The notes under the pieces: model-generated
What the model saw: the letters and a program-made list of their open reading frames with translations, nothing else
What the model was told of the DNA's origin: nothing
Databases searched by the model: none
In this document: piece after piece, positions 1 through 9,957 of the stretch
How the letters are laid out: each line of letters starts with the position of its first letter
Position numbering within the stretch: the first letter of the stretch is position 1
Assembly (NCBI GenBank): GCA_025526915.1
Contig: JAHLKH010000149.1
Span: 1 to 64,000 of the forward strand
Source of the DNA: Entophlyctis helioformis
Taxonomy: Eukaryota; Chytridiomycota; Chytridiomycetes; Chytridiales; Chytriomycetaceae
DNA: 64,000 nt
Direction of reading: 5' to 3'
Program-made: the position numbers and the translations under genes

Positions 1-5
1 GAGAC

Positions 6-105
6 GGTTGAACAGGAGGCGAGAAACGCGAGTCCAGTAATGGCGACGGGCGGTGAATTCGGTGTTGTGGTGCTGGGAGAGGAGGGCGAGCGGGGTGCGG
101 AGCGA
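6..105. repeat. 100-bp direct repeat, copy 1 (inside the RT C-terminal coding region)
   Basis: Bases 6-105 are identical to 1684-1783. Here the repeat is in frame with the reverse transcriptase and encodes part of its C-terminal region (including the motif HYWTRVSRLLFN). Confidence 0.95.
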
Positions 106-1683
106 GCGGGCCTTGCGGGACAGACGGAGACGAGCATCGACGGCGCGGGCATCGACACTGAAGACGCTTGTTTCGATGAGCAGCGGGGCGACGGGAACCG
201 AGCGAGGAGCCTTGCAGATCAGACGGACGCCGTTGTTGATGATGGTTTGCAGCGGGTTGAGGAGCGTGCGCTTGGAGCCGACAGCCTCGAGGCCGTAGCC
301 GGCGACGCCGAGGGCCGATGCCTTGAAGACACGCAGCCGGACGTGGATGGGCAGCTTGGTGTTGGTGATGACCGGATGCAGCGAGGCGACCGCGTTGCGG
401 AGCGACTTGGCCTTGGCGTTGATCCACGGCTTGAACGTGAGCTTGTCGTCGATGGTGACGCCGAGGTAGACGTACTCGTGCTTGATCGGCACCTGGATGC
501 CGTCAATGGTGAAGAGCGGGGCAGGAGGGGCAGGATGGGCAGGGAGGGGACGGCCGCGGGCACGGGCACGGGGAGGGCGAGGGCGAGGGGCATCGGGGTC
601 GGGAGGGTCATCGGGGTCAAGAGGGTCATCAGGGCGATCATCATCAAAGGCAAAGCGCAGGATGGCGCACTTGGACACGCCAAAGGACATCTCCCATCTC
701 TTGGCCCAGTCAACGACCGAGGTGAGGGCAGCGGTGAGAGCAGCGGGCGACTCGCACAGCAGGACAAGGTCGTCTGCAAAGAGCAAGCCGCGGATCTTCT
801 TGTTTCGGCCGTTGCCAGCTTGGGCGACGCCTGGGATGTGGATCTCGGGGACGTCGTCGAGGATGTCGTTGATGAAGAGGTTGAACAGGATCGGGCTGAG
901 AGGGCAGCCTTGGCGGACACCGCGCTCGACCGGGAAGGACTCTGAGAGCGACGAGCCCGCGCGAGCACGGGCTGTGGGGTTGGTGTAGAGAGCACGCAGG
1001 TAAGCAAGCATGCGCGGAGGGATCTGCAGCCGTTCCAGCTTCCAGAGCAGGGCCTCGAAGGGCACAGTGTCAAACGCCTTGCGCAGGTCAACAAAGGCGG
1101 CATAGGTGGGAAGGCCCACTGCACGGCGACGCTGGATGATGTCGATGAGTGCACAGATCTGTGCAGGGCACTCCTCTCGGCGGCGGAAACCTGCTTGTTC
1201 GTGCACCAGCAGGTCATTGGCTTCAACGAGATCGTTGAGGCGAGCAGCGACGATCTTGGACACGATCTTGAGGCCAGTGTTGATCAGCGAGATGCCGCGG
1301 TGGTCGTTTGGGTCGAGTGGGTCGCCCTTCTTGGGAATGGAGACGATGGTGGACGAGGTCCAGCGGTCGGGGATCTTTGCCTGCAGGAAGATGGCATTGC
1401 ACACACGGAGCAAGGCGGCAGCAGCAGGGTTGGGAGGAGGGTCAGCTGGTGGTGGTGGCTGCTGCAGATACTCTTGGAGAGTCGGGAGAGGCTGGGGCGG
1501 CTGCTGTTGCTGCTGTTGCTGTTGCTGCTGCCGAGGCGGCTTGTACAGCATGGTCTTGAAGAACGCTGCTGGCAGGCTGTCGTCGCCTGGCGCCTTGCGG
1601 GCCTGCATCTTGCGCAGAGTCGCGCTGATCTCGTCCCAGTCGAACGGGGCATCGGCCTCTTCGGCGTGGCGTCTGACCACGCG

Positions 1684-1783
1684 GGTTGAACAGGAGGCGA
1701 GAAACGCGAGTCCAGTAATGGCGACGGGCGGTGAATTCGGTGTTGTGGTGCTGGGAGAGGAGGGCGAGCGGGGTGCGGAGCGA
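1684..1783. repeat. 100-bp direct repeat, copy 2 (between U6 and the RT start)
   Basis: This is an identical copy of 6-105, lying 1,678 bp away. It is out of frame with the following RT. It forms the 5' edge of the retrotransposon fragment, between the U6 terminator and the RT body. That fits template switching during insertion, or a nested or partly tandem array. Confidence 0.95.
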
Positions 1784-1802
1784 TGCGGACACCAGAAGGT
1801 CC

Positions 1803-1812
1803 AAAAAAAAAA
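1803..1812 (-). terminator. RNA polymerase III T-run terminator of U6
   Basis: Ten consecutive T on the minus strand directly follow the U6 3' hairpin. Retrotransposon-derived sequence begins immediately downstream. Confidence 0.85.
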
Positions 1813-1920
1813 CTAGCCCGATTGGGCTATCCTCACAGAAACAATGGTGTCATCCCTGCACGGGGACCATGCTAATCTTCTCTGTATCGTTCCAATTTGT
1901 TTGATGAGGCCCGAAGGCAC
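1813..1920 (-). ncRNA. U6 spliceosomal snRNA
   Basis: The minus strand carries the U6 core: a 5' hairpin with a UUCG loop, AAUUGGAACGAUACAGAGAAG with the ACAGAGA box, the AGC triad (UUAGCA), and the internal stem-loop starting UCCCCGUGCAGGGAUGACAC. The 3' part ends in a small GC hairpin (AGCCC...GGGCU) and a T-run. U6 pairs with the 5' splice site and U4/U2 and forms the catalytic centre of the spliceosome. It is transcribed by RNA polymerase III. The 5' end is uncertain by about 3 nt because the first stem could start at 1923. The gene looks intact. Confidence 0.95.
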
Positions 1921-1946
1921 TCGAGGGGCAATCGATTTTGCCAACA

Positions 1947-1958
1947 CTAAATACTTAA
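1947..1958 (-). promoter_or_regulatory. TATA-like element upstream of U6
   Basis: On the minus strand the AT-rich stretch TTAAGTATTTAG lies about 27-30 bp before the U6 start, where fungal U6 genes usually have a TATA box. The placement is suggestive only. Confidence 0.45.
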
Positions 1959-2177
1959 TTTCCAGTACAATCGCTTTCGGTTGTGGGATTGAAATGACTC
2001 ACTTCGACTCTTAGCGCGCCACCTGCGAATCTCCAACTTTGTTTCAAGGCTCAACGATGCACCAAAGGGACGGTGCCGTTGCCTGTGCCACACCCGACTT
2101 TCCTTCATATTCAGCGGCTCGGCACATACAGAGCCAGGCAGACATACCAAAAGACAGACCAACAGGCAGCTTGCACG

Positions 2178-2522
2178 ATGCACGACGACCACTTCACACT
2201 TGCCCCTCTGCCCCGCATTGCTGCGTCGCCGGCGACCGCACGCAACCACAAGAAGCGCAAGTCAGAGTCAGACTTGGGCAGGGACCTCTTCATGTCGCTG
2301 AGTGTGGCAGCCATGCAGCACCAGCAGCCAGCTTCTCCAGGACACTGCAGCTCGCTGGACGAGCTTGCGAGTTCATCATCATCGACTACCCTTTCCATTC
2401 CGTCGCCGGATGGCTCGCAGACGACAAGCCACTATGACTCGACGAAGCGCCGCAACTCGACAAAGCATGTGCACTTCCAAGTCGACTACTGCATGGCGTC
2501 AATGCATTCGTCAAGCGAGTAG
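2178..2522 (+). CDS. Small hypothetical protein (114 aa)
   Basis: This is a single-exon frame. An upstream in-frame ATG at 2073 exists, but the sequence from 2178 (MHDDHFTLAPLPRIAAS) looks more protein-like. The product is Ser/His-rich, with a basic stretch (ARNHKKRKSESDLGRDLF) and a second basic patch near the end (STKRRNSTKHVHFQVD). No domain is recognised. An AATAAA at 2598-2603 lies about 75 bp past the stop, supporting a transcribed gene. Its neighbours are U6 (divergent) and the SOD gene (convergent). Confidence 0.5.
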   Translation: MHDDHFTLAPLPRIAASPATARNHKKRKSESDLGRDLFMSLSVAAMQHQQPASPGHCSSLDELASSSSSTTLSIPSPDGSQTTSHYDSTKRRNSTKHVHFQVDYCMASMHSSSE

Positions 2523-2597
2523 CCGTCTCTTCTCCCCTTCTGATCGACCAAAGGAGCCGCATGCTAAACAGAACACTCCATGTACGTATGTATTGTG

Positions 2598-2603
2598 AAT
2601 AAA
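2598..2603 (+). promoter_or_regulatory. AATAAA polyadenylation-type signal
   Basis: A perfect AATAAA follows the stop of the small upstream frame by about 75 bp. Confidence 0.5.
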
Positions 2604-2688
2604 GCCTGCTTTCGCCGACCTAGTTGCTTGCGCTTGGAAAGAGCGTGCTCGAGTGCGCTCACACGAGAAAGGGCAAAGAGGGCTGGGA

Positions 2689-3975
2689 CTAGAAACGCAT
2701 CTGACGCTTCCAGTTTGCAAGAGAACGCGGAGCAATCGTCGGCGGAGCACGGATCCCAATCACACCAAGAGCGACGCGGTAGCCGGCATTGCCAACTGGC
2801 TGCGACACACAGTCGTCACTGCGGGAATGCACAACAAAGGCACGTCCAATCGCAAATCCTGGAGCGAGCGGGTCCAGCGAAAAGCCACGAGTGTATAGGG
2901 TTGCAGACACATTGCCCTCCTGGTCGGCTGTCACGTTGCCGAGATCGCCGCCGTGGGTGCTGGCGGATGCAGGTGGATTGGCGTCGGTGTTGTTGGATGG
3001 TGGGCATCCATGCGTCGCATTCGACGGGTTGAAATGGCCGCCCGCGCTGAGACCCATGGGGTTGGTGAGGTCGCCAAACTCGTGAATGTGAACGCCGTGT
3101 ACGGAGCCAGGCTCAAGGCCCGTCAGATTAAGCTGCACCATCACAGGTGCTGCCGGCGTTTGCCCATTGTGTACCGCTTGCGACAGCAGCACATTGCCAG
3201 ACACGGTTGTGTTTGTCGGGTGAAGGACAGCAATAGCATATGCTGTCGAGGGGCGAGCGGTGATGGTTCCTGCGCGTCAACTGGCCTGAAAGGGGCACCG
3301 TTGAGCGTCCATCCAAAGACCCCCTGTGCAAGGCGGGATCCCGACGCGCCTGTAGGCTGTGTTGTACAATCGTCGCGTTGTGCATGAACGATGATCGTGC
3401 GTCCAACAACAAACCCAAGTTCGCTTGGCACAAGCGACATGCCATTCGAAATCTTGAGGATAACACTCAAGCCACCCCAAGCGTCTGCCTCGACGTTGCC
3501 GAGGTCGCCAACGTGGGATTCGAGGACACCAACGCTGCCAGGCAGAACGGGACAGCCGTGCGTGAGGTTGGTTGGGTTGAAGTGCAGACCAGACGCCAGC
3601 CCATCCGCGCGCGAAACATCGCCCCACTGATGGACATGGCTGTGTTGCGTGTGAGCGTGGAGCAGAGTGTCATGCAGCATCCAGCTGCATGTTAGTCTCG
3701 TACTTGCTGACAACACGTCATAGACAATCTGCTCACACGCCGTGCGTGGTGTTTGGTGCGAGACCCGTCAGCTGGATCGCAACAGTGACGGTTGCATCGC
3801 CGCAGTCTGTCTGCTGAATGGTTGCAATGCCGTATGTGCTGCTGTTGGTTGTTGGCGTCAACACAGCAACGGCTGAAAATGGACAGGCGAGCACGGCCGG
3901 GATGGACGCAGCGACCGCTGCAGCTGCAGCCACAAGACACGCACGAGTCACGCAGCTGGAACTGGAAAGACGCAT
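2689..3975 (-). CDS. Secreted two-domain Cu/Zn superoxide dismutase
   Basis: Exons 3975-3737, 3639-3299 and 3242-2689 join into 377 aa. A signal peptide (MRLSSSSCVTRACLVAAAAA...) is followed by two tandem Cu/Zn SOD domains. Domain 1 has GVHVHQWGD, GLHFNP, THGCP, HVGDLGN and IIVHAQRDD. Domain 2 has GVHIHEFGD, GGHFNP, THGCPP, HGGDLGN and FVVHSRSDD. All Cu ligands, the bridging His, the Zn His and Asp ligands, and the active-site Arg (GSRLAQG, GYRVALG) are present, so both domains could dismutate superoxide outside the cell. The usual intramolecular disulfide cysteines are missing in both domains; each has Cys in HGCP and DDC instead. Intron 1 (3640-3736) is GTGAGC...CAG. Intron 2 (3243-3298) uses a weak GTGCCC donor but joins the frames exactly where domain 2 starts. 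The gene is divergent from the OTU-like gene. Confidence 0.88.
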
Positions 3976-4098
3976 CCTCGCTTTTCTCACGGCCGAGATG
4001 AAGTCGGGTTTGGTGGAAGCTGGGCTGATGCCAGCAAGCACAACAAAATGCGTAGCGAGGTCGCGTGTTTCGTGGATTTCACCTTCCAACTACCAACC

Positions 4099-6838
4099 AT
4101 GGCACCCATCGCACCTGCTGCCCGCGCTGCTCCTGTCCCCGTTGCTCCTGTCTCTGCTCATCGCTCTCGGCGGGAGGATGGCATCGCACATGCCTCAAAT
4201 GCCGCCTCGGTGTCTGCGGCAGCGCCGCGGACGATGCCCGACATTGCCATCGGCATCGCAGCCATTGCCAACTCGGCCCCATCCGCTGGCCGACATTCTG
4301 CGGCTGCTGCGCCATCAATGGCAAGAGCAGCACAGGCTTCTGCAAGGGGATCGACACCAGCGGCCGTCGTCGAACGCCTCTTTGAGCCAGCAGCTGGCGC
4401 CGCCTCGCCGACAGGCAGCAGCAGCAGCACCAACGGCACCAACGACACCAGCATGCGCCGCGTGTCTGCTGAGAATGACCCTCACGACGCCTCCTCGGAC
4501 GTGTCCGAATCGCCTTTGGGTCAACCATCCATTACCTCCACGGTTCCGTCACGCACACTTCAGCAGCAACCGCCTGCACCCGCTCAAGCTGGGATCGCCA
4601 GCAACATGGCCCACCCATACGGCACAGAAAATGCGCTCAACAACCTGTCGCTGCGGCTGTCTGCACAGGGCCTCCACTTCCATCCTGTCAATCGCCAAGG
4701 CTCTCTCTTTCGCGCCGTCGGTAAGAATCGCTGGTTTGCATGTTCATGTTCCCATTAGCAGCTGACACGCATCCCGCCACTGCCAGCCGAGCACGTGCAT
4801 CACAACCAGCACATGTACAAGGCAGCGATGCACGAATGCACGCAGTTTGCAAACGTGCACTGCCAGGAGTACCTCTCCATGCCTGCGTCCATGAACCTCC
4901 CTCGCAATCCAGCAGACTTTCACTCATCGGTCAGGTTGCTGGGCAAACAATCGGCCACTTTTGTCCAAGCTCATGGCGGCAGGGACGGCACAGATGGCCT
5001 TGCTCCGCAAACGTTTGAATTCCAGCTTCTCGCCGACACGTTCCAGCGGCCCGTGATGGTCTACTCGATTCAGCAGCCAGCGGCCGGTGCAAGCGGTCTG
5101 CGCCTTCAAAGCTACACGCCTCAACTTATGCGCCAGTCAGCCGCACGCTCCTTGTCTGATGATCCTGGACCACCCATCCGACTCGCGTGCCTTGATCGGC
5201 AATGGTTTGTGCCAGTCTTTGTAACGACCACTACCTGCGAGCAGCCGTCGGCGGCACAGCATGGCGAGTCTCTTCCGACAACAGGGCGACCCAGTGCGCG
5301 AAAGTCAGTGCGGGTAAGCATGCGCATTACTTGTGAGCCAATCCCCTGCCGCGATGCACATTGGTTGCTAATACTTGGATGGATTCGCTATGCGGCATTG
5401 CAGATCAGCGAGAAGACAGCCCATGATCTTGAACGTGAGCGCCAACAGGACGAGCTGGCCGCGTCCATTGCAAGCCAGATCCGAGAGACGTTCTCTCGTG
5501 GCGAGGAAAAGTTGTACAATGGCCCTCAAGACCGGCCCGACATTGCGCTCATCGAGTGTGGATGTGCCAGTGTCGATGAGTTTCATGCGTCTGCTGCCAC
5601 TCAGGGCACGCCTCTCAACAGCACCAGCACCAACACCGGCACCGGCACCGCGAATCCAGGTGCGCCTGCAACTTCTCGATCAAACTTTACGCCCCAGTCA
5701 CGGTTCCTGCAACTAGAGCAGTACACGGTGCCGGCGCAGTCCAGTGCGGATAGCAATTCGGAGAATGACATGGACATGAACAGCAGCAGCCAGCAGCCAG
5801 CAGCAGCCAGCAGCCAGCATCAGCTTCGATTCACTGGACGCACATTCACGCACGGCTTCTCTTGGATCCTTTGACATGACTGACAGGTACGCCGCGTCAT
5901 CAGCAAAGGCGGATCCGGTGGTGGACGATGTAGATATAAGGGCAATTTGGCAGCCTTCAGCAGCAGCAGCCAAAGCAGCAGCTTCAGCAGCAATAGCAGC
6001 AGCAATAGCAGCAGCAACAGCAGCAACAGCAGCAGCAACCCGCGACCACCAGGAGCAGTACGATCAGCGGTTGGAGACGAGCGGCTCAGAAGCCTTCAAC
6101 TCTGACTTGGCTCGTCGTCTGATGCAGCACGGCAGCTTCTCGCCTCGCCTTGGACGCAGCTCAGCAAATGCGACCAGCCACTCCACTCACGCGCCAATGC
6201 ACATCAACCAGCCGCAACATGCCCAGTCGAACCCGCCGCACTTTTCGACAGCAAGTCAGCGCGTCACGCAGCTGGCGTCTGAGCGGAAAGCAGCAAGTGC
6301 AGACAGCAGCATCGATGATGACGAGTTCCAGCAGATCCAAGAGGCGCTCGAGTTGTCGTTGCTGGAGCAGCATGACTATGTCTTGTCGCACGCATCCCTG
6401 GGCCACGCAACCCAAGAGGCCGAAGCAACCGACAGCTGCACGTCGCTGACCAGCGGCAACATCCAGCCATGCAACGCCAAGCTGAGCGGCAATGGCACCG
6501 GCCGGGCAGTGCGGTGGAGCGTCGACGAGCCCTTTGTCGACCCGCCTCTGGATGCGTACGACGAAGACTCTGCTCTGCAGCTGGCCATTGCCATGTCTAT
6601 CCAAGAGTGCAGTCACCACGCCGACGCTGGCGATGATGTGGGGATGCAGGACGCGATCAGCGCGCACGACCAAGGCCGCTCTCGCATGGAGCCCCATCAG
6701 ACGGCGGGCTATGGAGAAGGGCACGCGCAGGCATCGCAGCAGCAGGGGCAGCTGGCCCAAGACCCGCTCGCCCCACTCGACGAAGAGGCGTTGCGGGAGC
6801 AGCGGCGGCGTGCAAAGGGGAAACAGCGCGCCGAATAA
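4099..6838 (+). CDS. OTUD5-like OTU-fold protein, predicted catalytically dead, with two UIMs
   Basis: Exons 4099-4720, 4787-5313, 5404-5720 and 5887-6838 give 805 aa. An Ala/Ser-rich N-terminus is followed by an OTU domain resembling OTUD5: RQGSLFRAVAEHVHHNQHMY, then FEFQLLADTFQRPVMVYS and LDRQWFVPVF. In active OTU enzymes the first motif carries the nucleophile (DGxCLFRA) and the last the general base (HYN/HYD). Here Cys is Ser (TCT) and His is Trp. Two ubiquitin-interacting motifs follow: DDEFQQIQEALELSLLEQ (about 6316-6372) and EDSALQLAIAMSIQE (about 6565-6609). A ubiquitin-binding, non-cleaving role is inferred. The third intron (GTACAC...CTGACAG, 5721-5886) is the least certain; it lies in Ser/Gln-rich sequence and restores the frame. 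An alternative ATG is at 4048. Confidence 0.78.
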
Positions 6839-6865
6839 ATCCGAGTTGCCTTGCGCCATCACAAC

Positions 6866-9778
6866 ATGAACGTTGAGCAGCCACAAGAGTCGCCGGCCGT
6901 GCAGCCACAAGAGCAGCCAGCAGACCAGCAGCCAGCAGAGCAGCCGACAGACCAGCCAGCAGAGCAACTGCCCGAGAAGCCGACAGACCAGCAGGCGAGC
7001 GACGCCGCCCACGAGCCGCAGACGCCAGAGCCAGCCGAGCCGGCCGCTCCACCGTCCGCCTCCAACCCCGACCTGCTGCCCGACCCGCTGCCCGCCGCTG
7101 CATCTGCCCCGCCCCCGCCAGCGAGTGCACCAACAGCGAGTGCACCGCCCTCGACGCCTCCGCCATCGCCACCAGCGCTGCCCTCACATCCACCGGCAGA
7201 GCGCACACCCAGCCCGCCTGCACCGACGCTCCTTGCGGACATCCCTGCTCCACCGCGCCCGGCTCCCACAGACCCTCTGCCAGCGCCGCCTCAACCGCAA
7301 GGTTTGTTCGAGCCGTCTGTGTTCAGCTGCAGCCAAATTTGCCGGTGCCGCTGTCGAGCAACCTATATGCGGTGTGGCGTTATCTCGATCGCTGACATGT
7401 GCACCTGCTCTTGGCCGGATGCAGCCGCTCAGCCGGCAGATGGCGCTGCCCTGGCTGCCTTGCGAAACGCCAAACGCAGCAGCAGAAACAGCACCGACTT
7501 GACCGCCTCGCTGAATCTCCAGCAGCAGCAGCAGCAATTGGCAAATGCCCAGTCTGCGCCACGCAGCAGCGTCGACCACATTGCCGGCCGCCTGCGTCCG
7601 CAATCGCCGACCCTCTCGCAAAAGTCGGCTGCAAGCAGCAACCACACACAACGCACCGGCATCACAGACTCGCAATCCCTGCTCATGTCGGTTCTGTCGG
7701 GCTCCCAAGACGTTCCAGACGACATCTTTTCGCAGTCTGCTCTGACACGCTTGACGGAGCTTGCGCCAAAGTACTTGCGGCTGCTGAATGACGAGACACG
7801 GCTCCGGAAGCCCGATCGCGACTTTCACGCTGTGCAGCAAAAGATTGACAACATCCAGGCAGAGATTGCAGCGGCTCAGAAGGAGATGGATGGCATCGAT
7901 GCTGCCATCCAGGACGAGCAAAAGGCAAAGTCCCGCGCTGTAAGTTGTGCACATGAACGGCGTCTCTTTGAAATGACATCCATGGCAGCGATCGCTGACA
8001 GCTCGAACTCTCCACCAGTTTCTGCTCAACCGCAGCAAGATCTCGGCTGCCATTCAGGACCTTGAACAGCGCAAGTCGTCTATTGATCTGGCGGCATCTG
8101 CGTTACGCCGCCAGCTCGGCTCTCTTGAACTCGAGGTAGGCTCGAGACCTAGTGCATGTGCTTTAGAGCCACAACGCTGACACATCAACCCACTTGATAA
8201 CAGCGTCACAAGCTCAATCAGGCTACAAAGGACATGCGCCGCGTTAAAGAGTCTATCGACGAGCTGTTCGAGGAGCTCTTTGAGGGCCTCGAGTCCGAGT
8301 TCCCGCTTGAATTCGAGCTGCAGGACAGACTGGCCGAGCTGGCTCGCCAACAGCGTACTGTCAAGGGACAACTCGAGAGCGCCATGCGTCTGCGCGCAGT
8401 TGTCGAAGAGATGGTGCCTGGCACCCTGAGCATCTTTTCGCTTGTCGTCAAGGGCAAGATCAACCAGCAGCGTAAGTGCCTTTTGTTGACCGCACCGCAT
8501 GCTCCTTTTGCGAGCGACCCTTACTCTAACAGCCGCTTTTACGATTGGCCGATGCCAACAGAGGCCATCAAGCAGATTCTGGAGGCAACACGGCTGTTTG
8601 AGAGCGTCCAGCGTGTTCGTCCCGATCTGCCCAACCCGTTCGAGGACACCTACAATGCACCTCTGACAAACGAGAATGGTGCGCAAGACCAGCACCAGGA
8701 TCTGCGTAAGTGCCTTTGCAGCCTGTCTGCGTGCCGTGTGCCGTCAGCCCTGTGCCCACTTGCATGTTATTGACTCGATTTATGCCGTCCGGATCGCATG
8801 CCAGGCCTAAACCCAACCATTCCCAACCTAAAGGCCATCCAGACGGGACTCGTCTCGCTCATCGAGTATCTCGAATGGGAGATCTCTGAGCAGTCGACGC
8901 AGCTAGACGCGATTGAGCGCGACTTTACAGCAGCTCGCGCTCAGCTGGCGGGTGAACGCCATCGCATCATCTCGCTTGCTGTCGCTCTTCGTCAGCGCCA
9001 GTTGCGCGGCCAGACCCTGGGCAGCAGCGCCGGTAGCAGCAGTGGGAGCCTCAACAACGGGGGATCTCAGTCGTCACCAACCACTCCAACTCCGCACATC
9101 TTTGGCAGCGGCGTTGCCTCCAACAGCATCAGCGGCAACGGCAGCGTCAGTGCAGGCGGATCACACTACGACGGCTCGCAGCCTGGCTCGCCCCGTCTTT
9201 CCTCTGCCCCTTTGACGGTCCTGTCGGTTCTGCACGAGGAAAACACACACCCAGTCCACCCGCCATCACCGCAGCCAGACTACGATGCCCACAACGCAGC
9301 CGTCTGGGGCAGCGGCATCGACAAGGCGGCCGCACGTGTTTCGGTATCGGATCCCATGCCCATTGGAGTCAGTACTAAGGCCTCTTCGGTCAAATCCGCC
9401 TCGTCGTCTGGCTTTGCACCATTATCGCCTGCGGCCTCTCCGGCCAAGTCGTCGTTTGCTGGCATGGCAAGCGCATCCTCTGCCAAGGGGTTTGCAAAGC
9501 AAAAGGTCCCATTCCTCGGATCATCCTCCGCTTCAGCAGTTGCCGCGACGCGTGAACTGCCTGCCTGGGCAACAGCGTCGGCCTCGGCATCGCCCGTCCG
9601 TGAGGCCGCTGGTGCCAACACCAGCTTTGCTGCAAAGCGCGCTTTCGGCGGCCCGGCAGCACGCACGTCCATCTCAAAGGAAGCAGCTGCAAAGGCGCCT
9701 GCATCGCCAACAGTCTCGTCTGCATCCATGTCTTCTGCCTTTATGATGAATAGCTCCATGCTACCGAGGCAACATTAG
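6866..9778 (+). CDS. Unrecognised Pro/Gln-rich coiled-coil protein
   Basis: Exons 6866-7301, 7425-7939, 8019-8135, 8204-8471, 8562-8705 and 8805-9778 (introns GTTTGT, GTAAGT, GTAGGC, GTAAGT, GTAAGT; all AG) give 817 aa in one frame. The N-terminus is a low-complexity Pro/Gln/Glu region with repeats of the type EQPTDQPAEQ. The centre is strongly helical and charged (AVQQKIDNIQAEIAAAQKEM; RRVKESIDELFEELFEG), predicting coiled coils. A conserved-looking block follows (MVPGTLSIFSLVVKGKINQQ). The C-terminal 250 residues are Ser/Ala-rich and probably disordered. I do not recognise the family. The start lies only 28 bp after the OTU-like stop, so the two transcripts must overlap or share sequence. 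A second ATG lies at 6851. Confidence 0.7.
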
Positions 9779-9957
9779 AGCAAATACACAACCCATACAC
9801 TAGCAGACTTTAAACCCGCACTCGATGCCGAGGCCGCTACTGCGCAAGGGGAATGGCGGCTTGGGCAGGCACCAGCGAGAGCGGCTGCCCTTGTCGCTTC
9901 CGATCGCCGTCTGTAAACTGTGAAATGTCTGCGTTGCGTCCAAACATAGCCAGTCAA

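Larger units (their letters stand above)
1..1785 (-). mobile_element. Non-LTR (LINE-type) retrotransposon, reverse transcriptase part, truncated and running off the left edge
   Basis: One minus-strand frame stays open from about 1812 to the window edge; an ATG at 1783-1785 is the first possible start. It encodes a LINE reverse transcriptase: NDHRGIS (1288-1308), FVDLRKAFDTVPFEAL, the block RQGCPLSPILFNLF (about 880-925), the catalytic LLFADDLVLLCE with its Asp-Asp pair (751-786), and the thumb-side motif YVYLGVTIDDKLTFKPWINA. No endonuclease domain precedes it, so the copy is 5'-truncated. A Gln run near 1500-1535 lies before the RT core. The 3' end lies outside the window. The element reads in the same direction as the U6 gene and starts right after its terminator. 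The long plus-strand frame 40-945 is only its antisense. No internal stop was found in the codons I checked, so the copy may be recent. Confidence 0.9.

Noticed and set aside
40..945. Long plus-strand frame of 301 codons over the retrotransposon
   Set aside because: It is the exact antisense of the reverse-transcriptase frame, shares its codon boundaries and has no domain.
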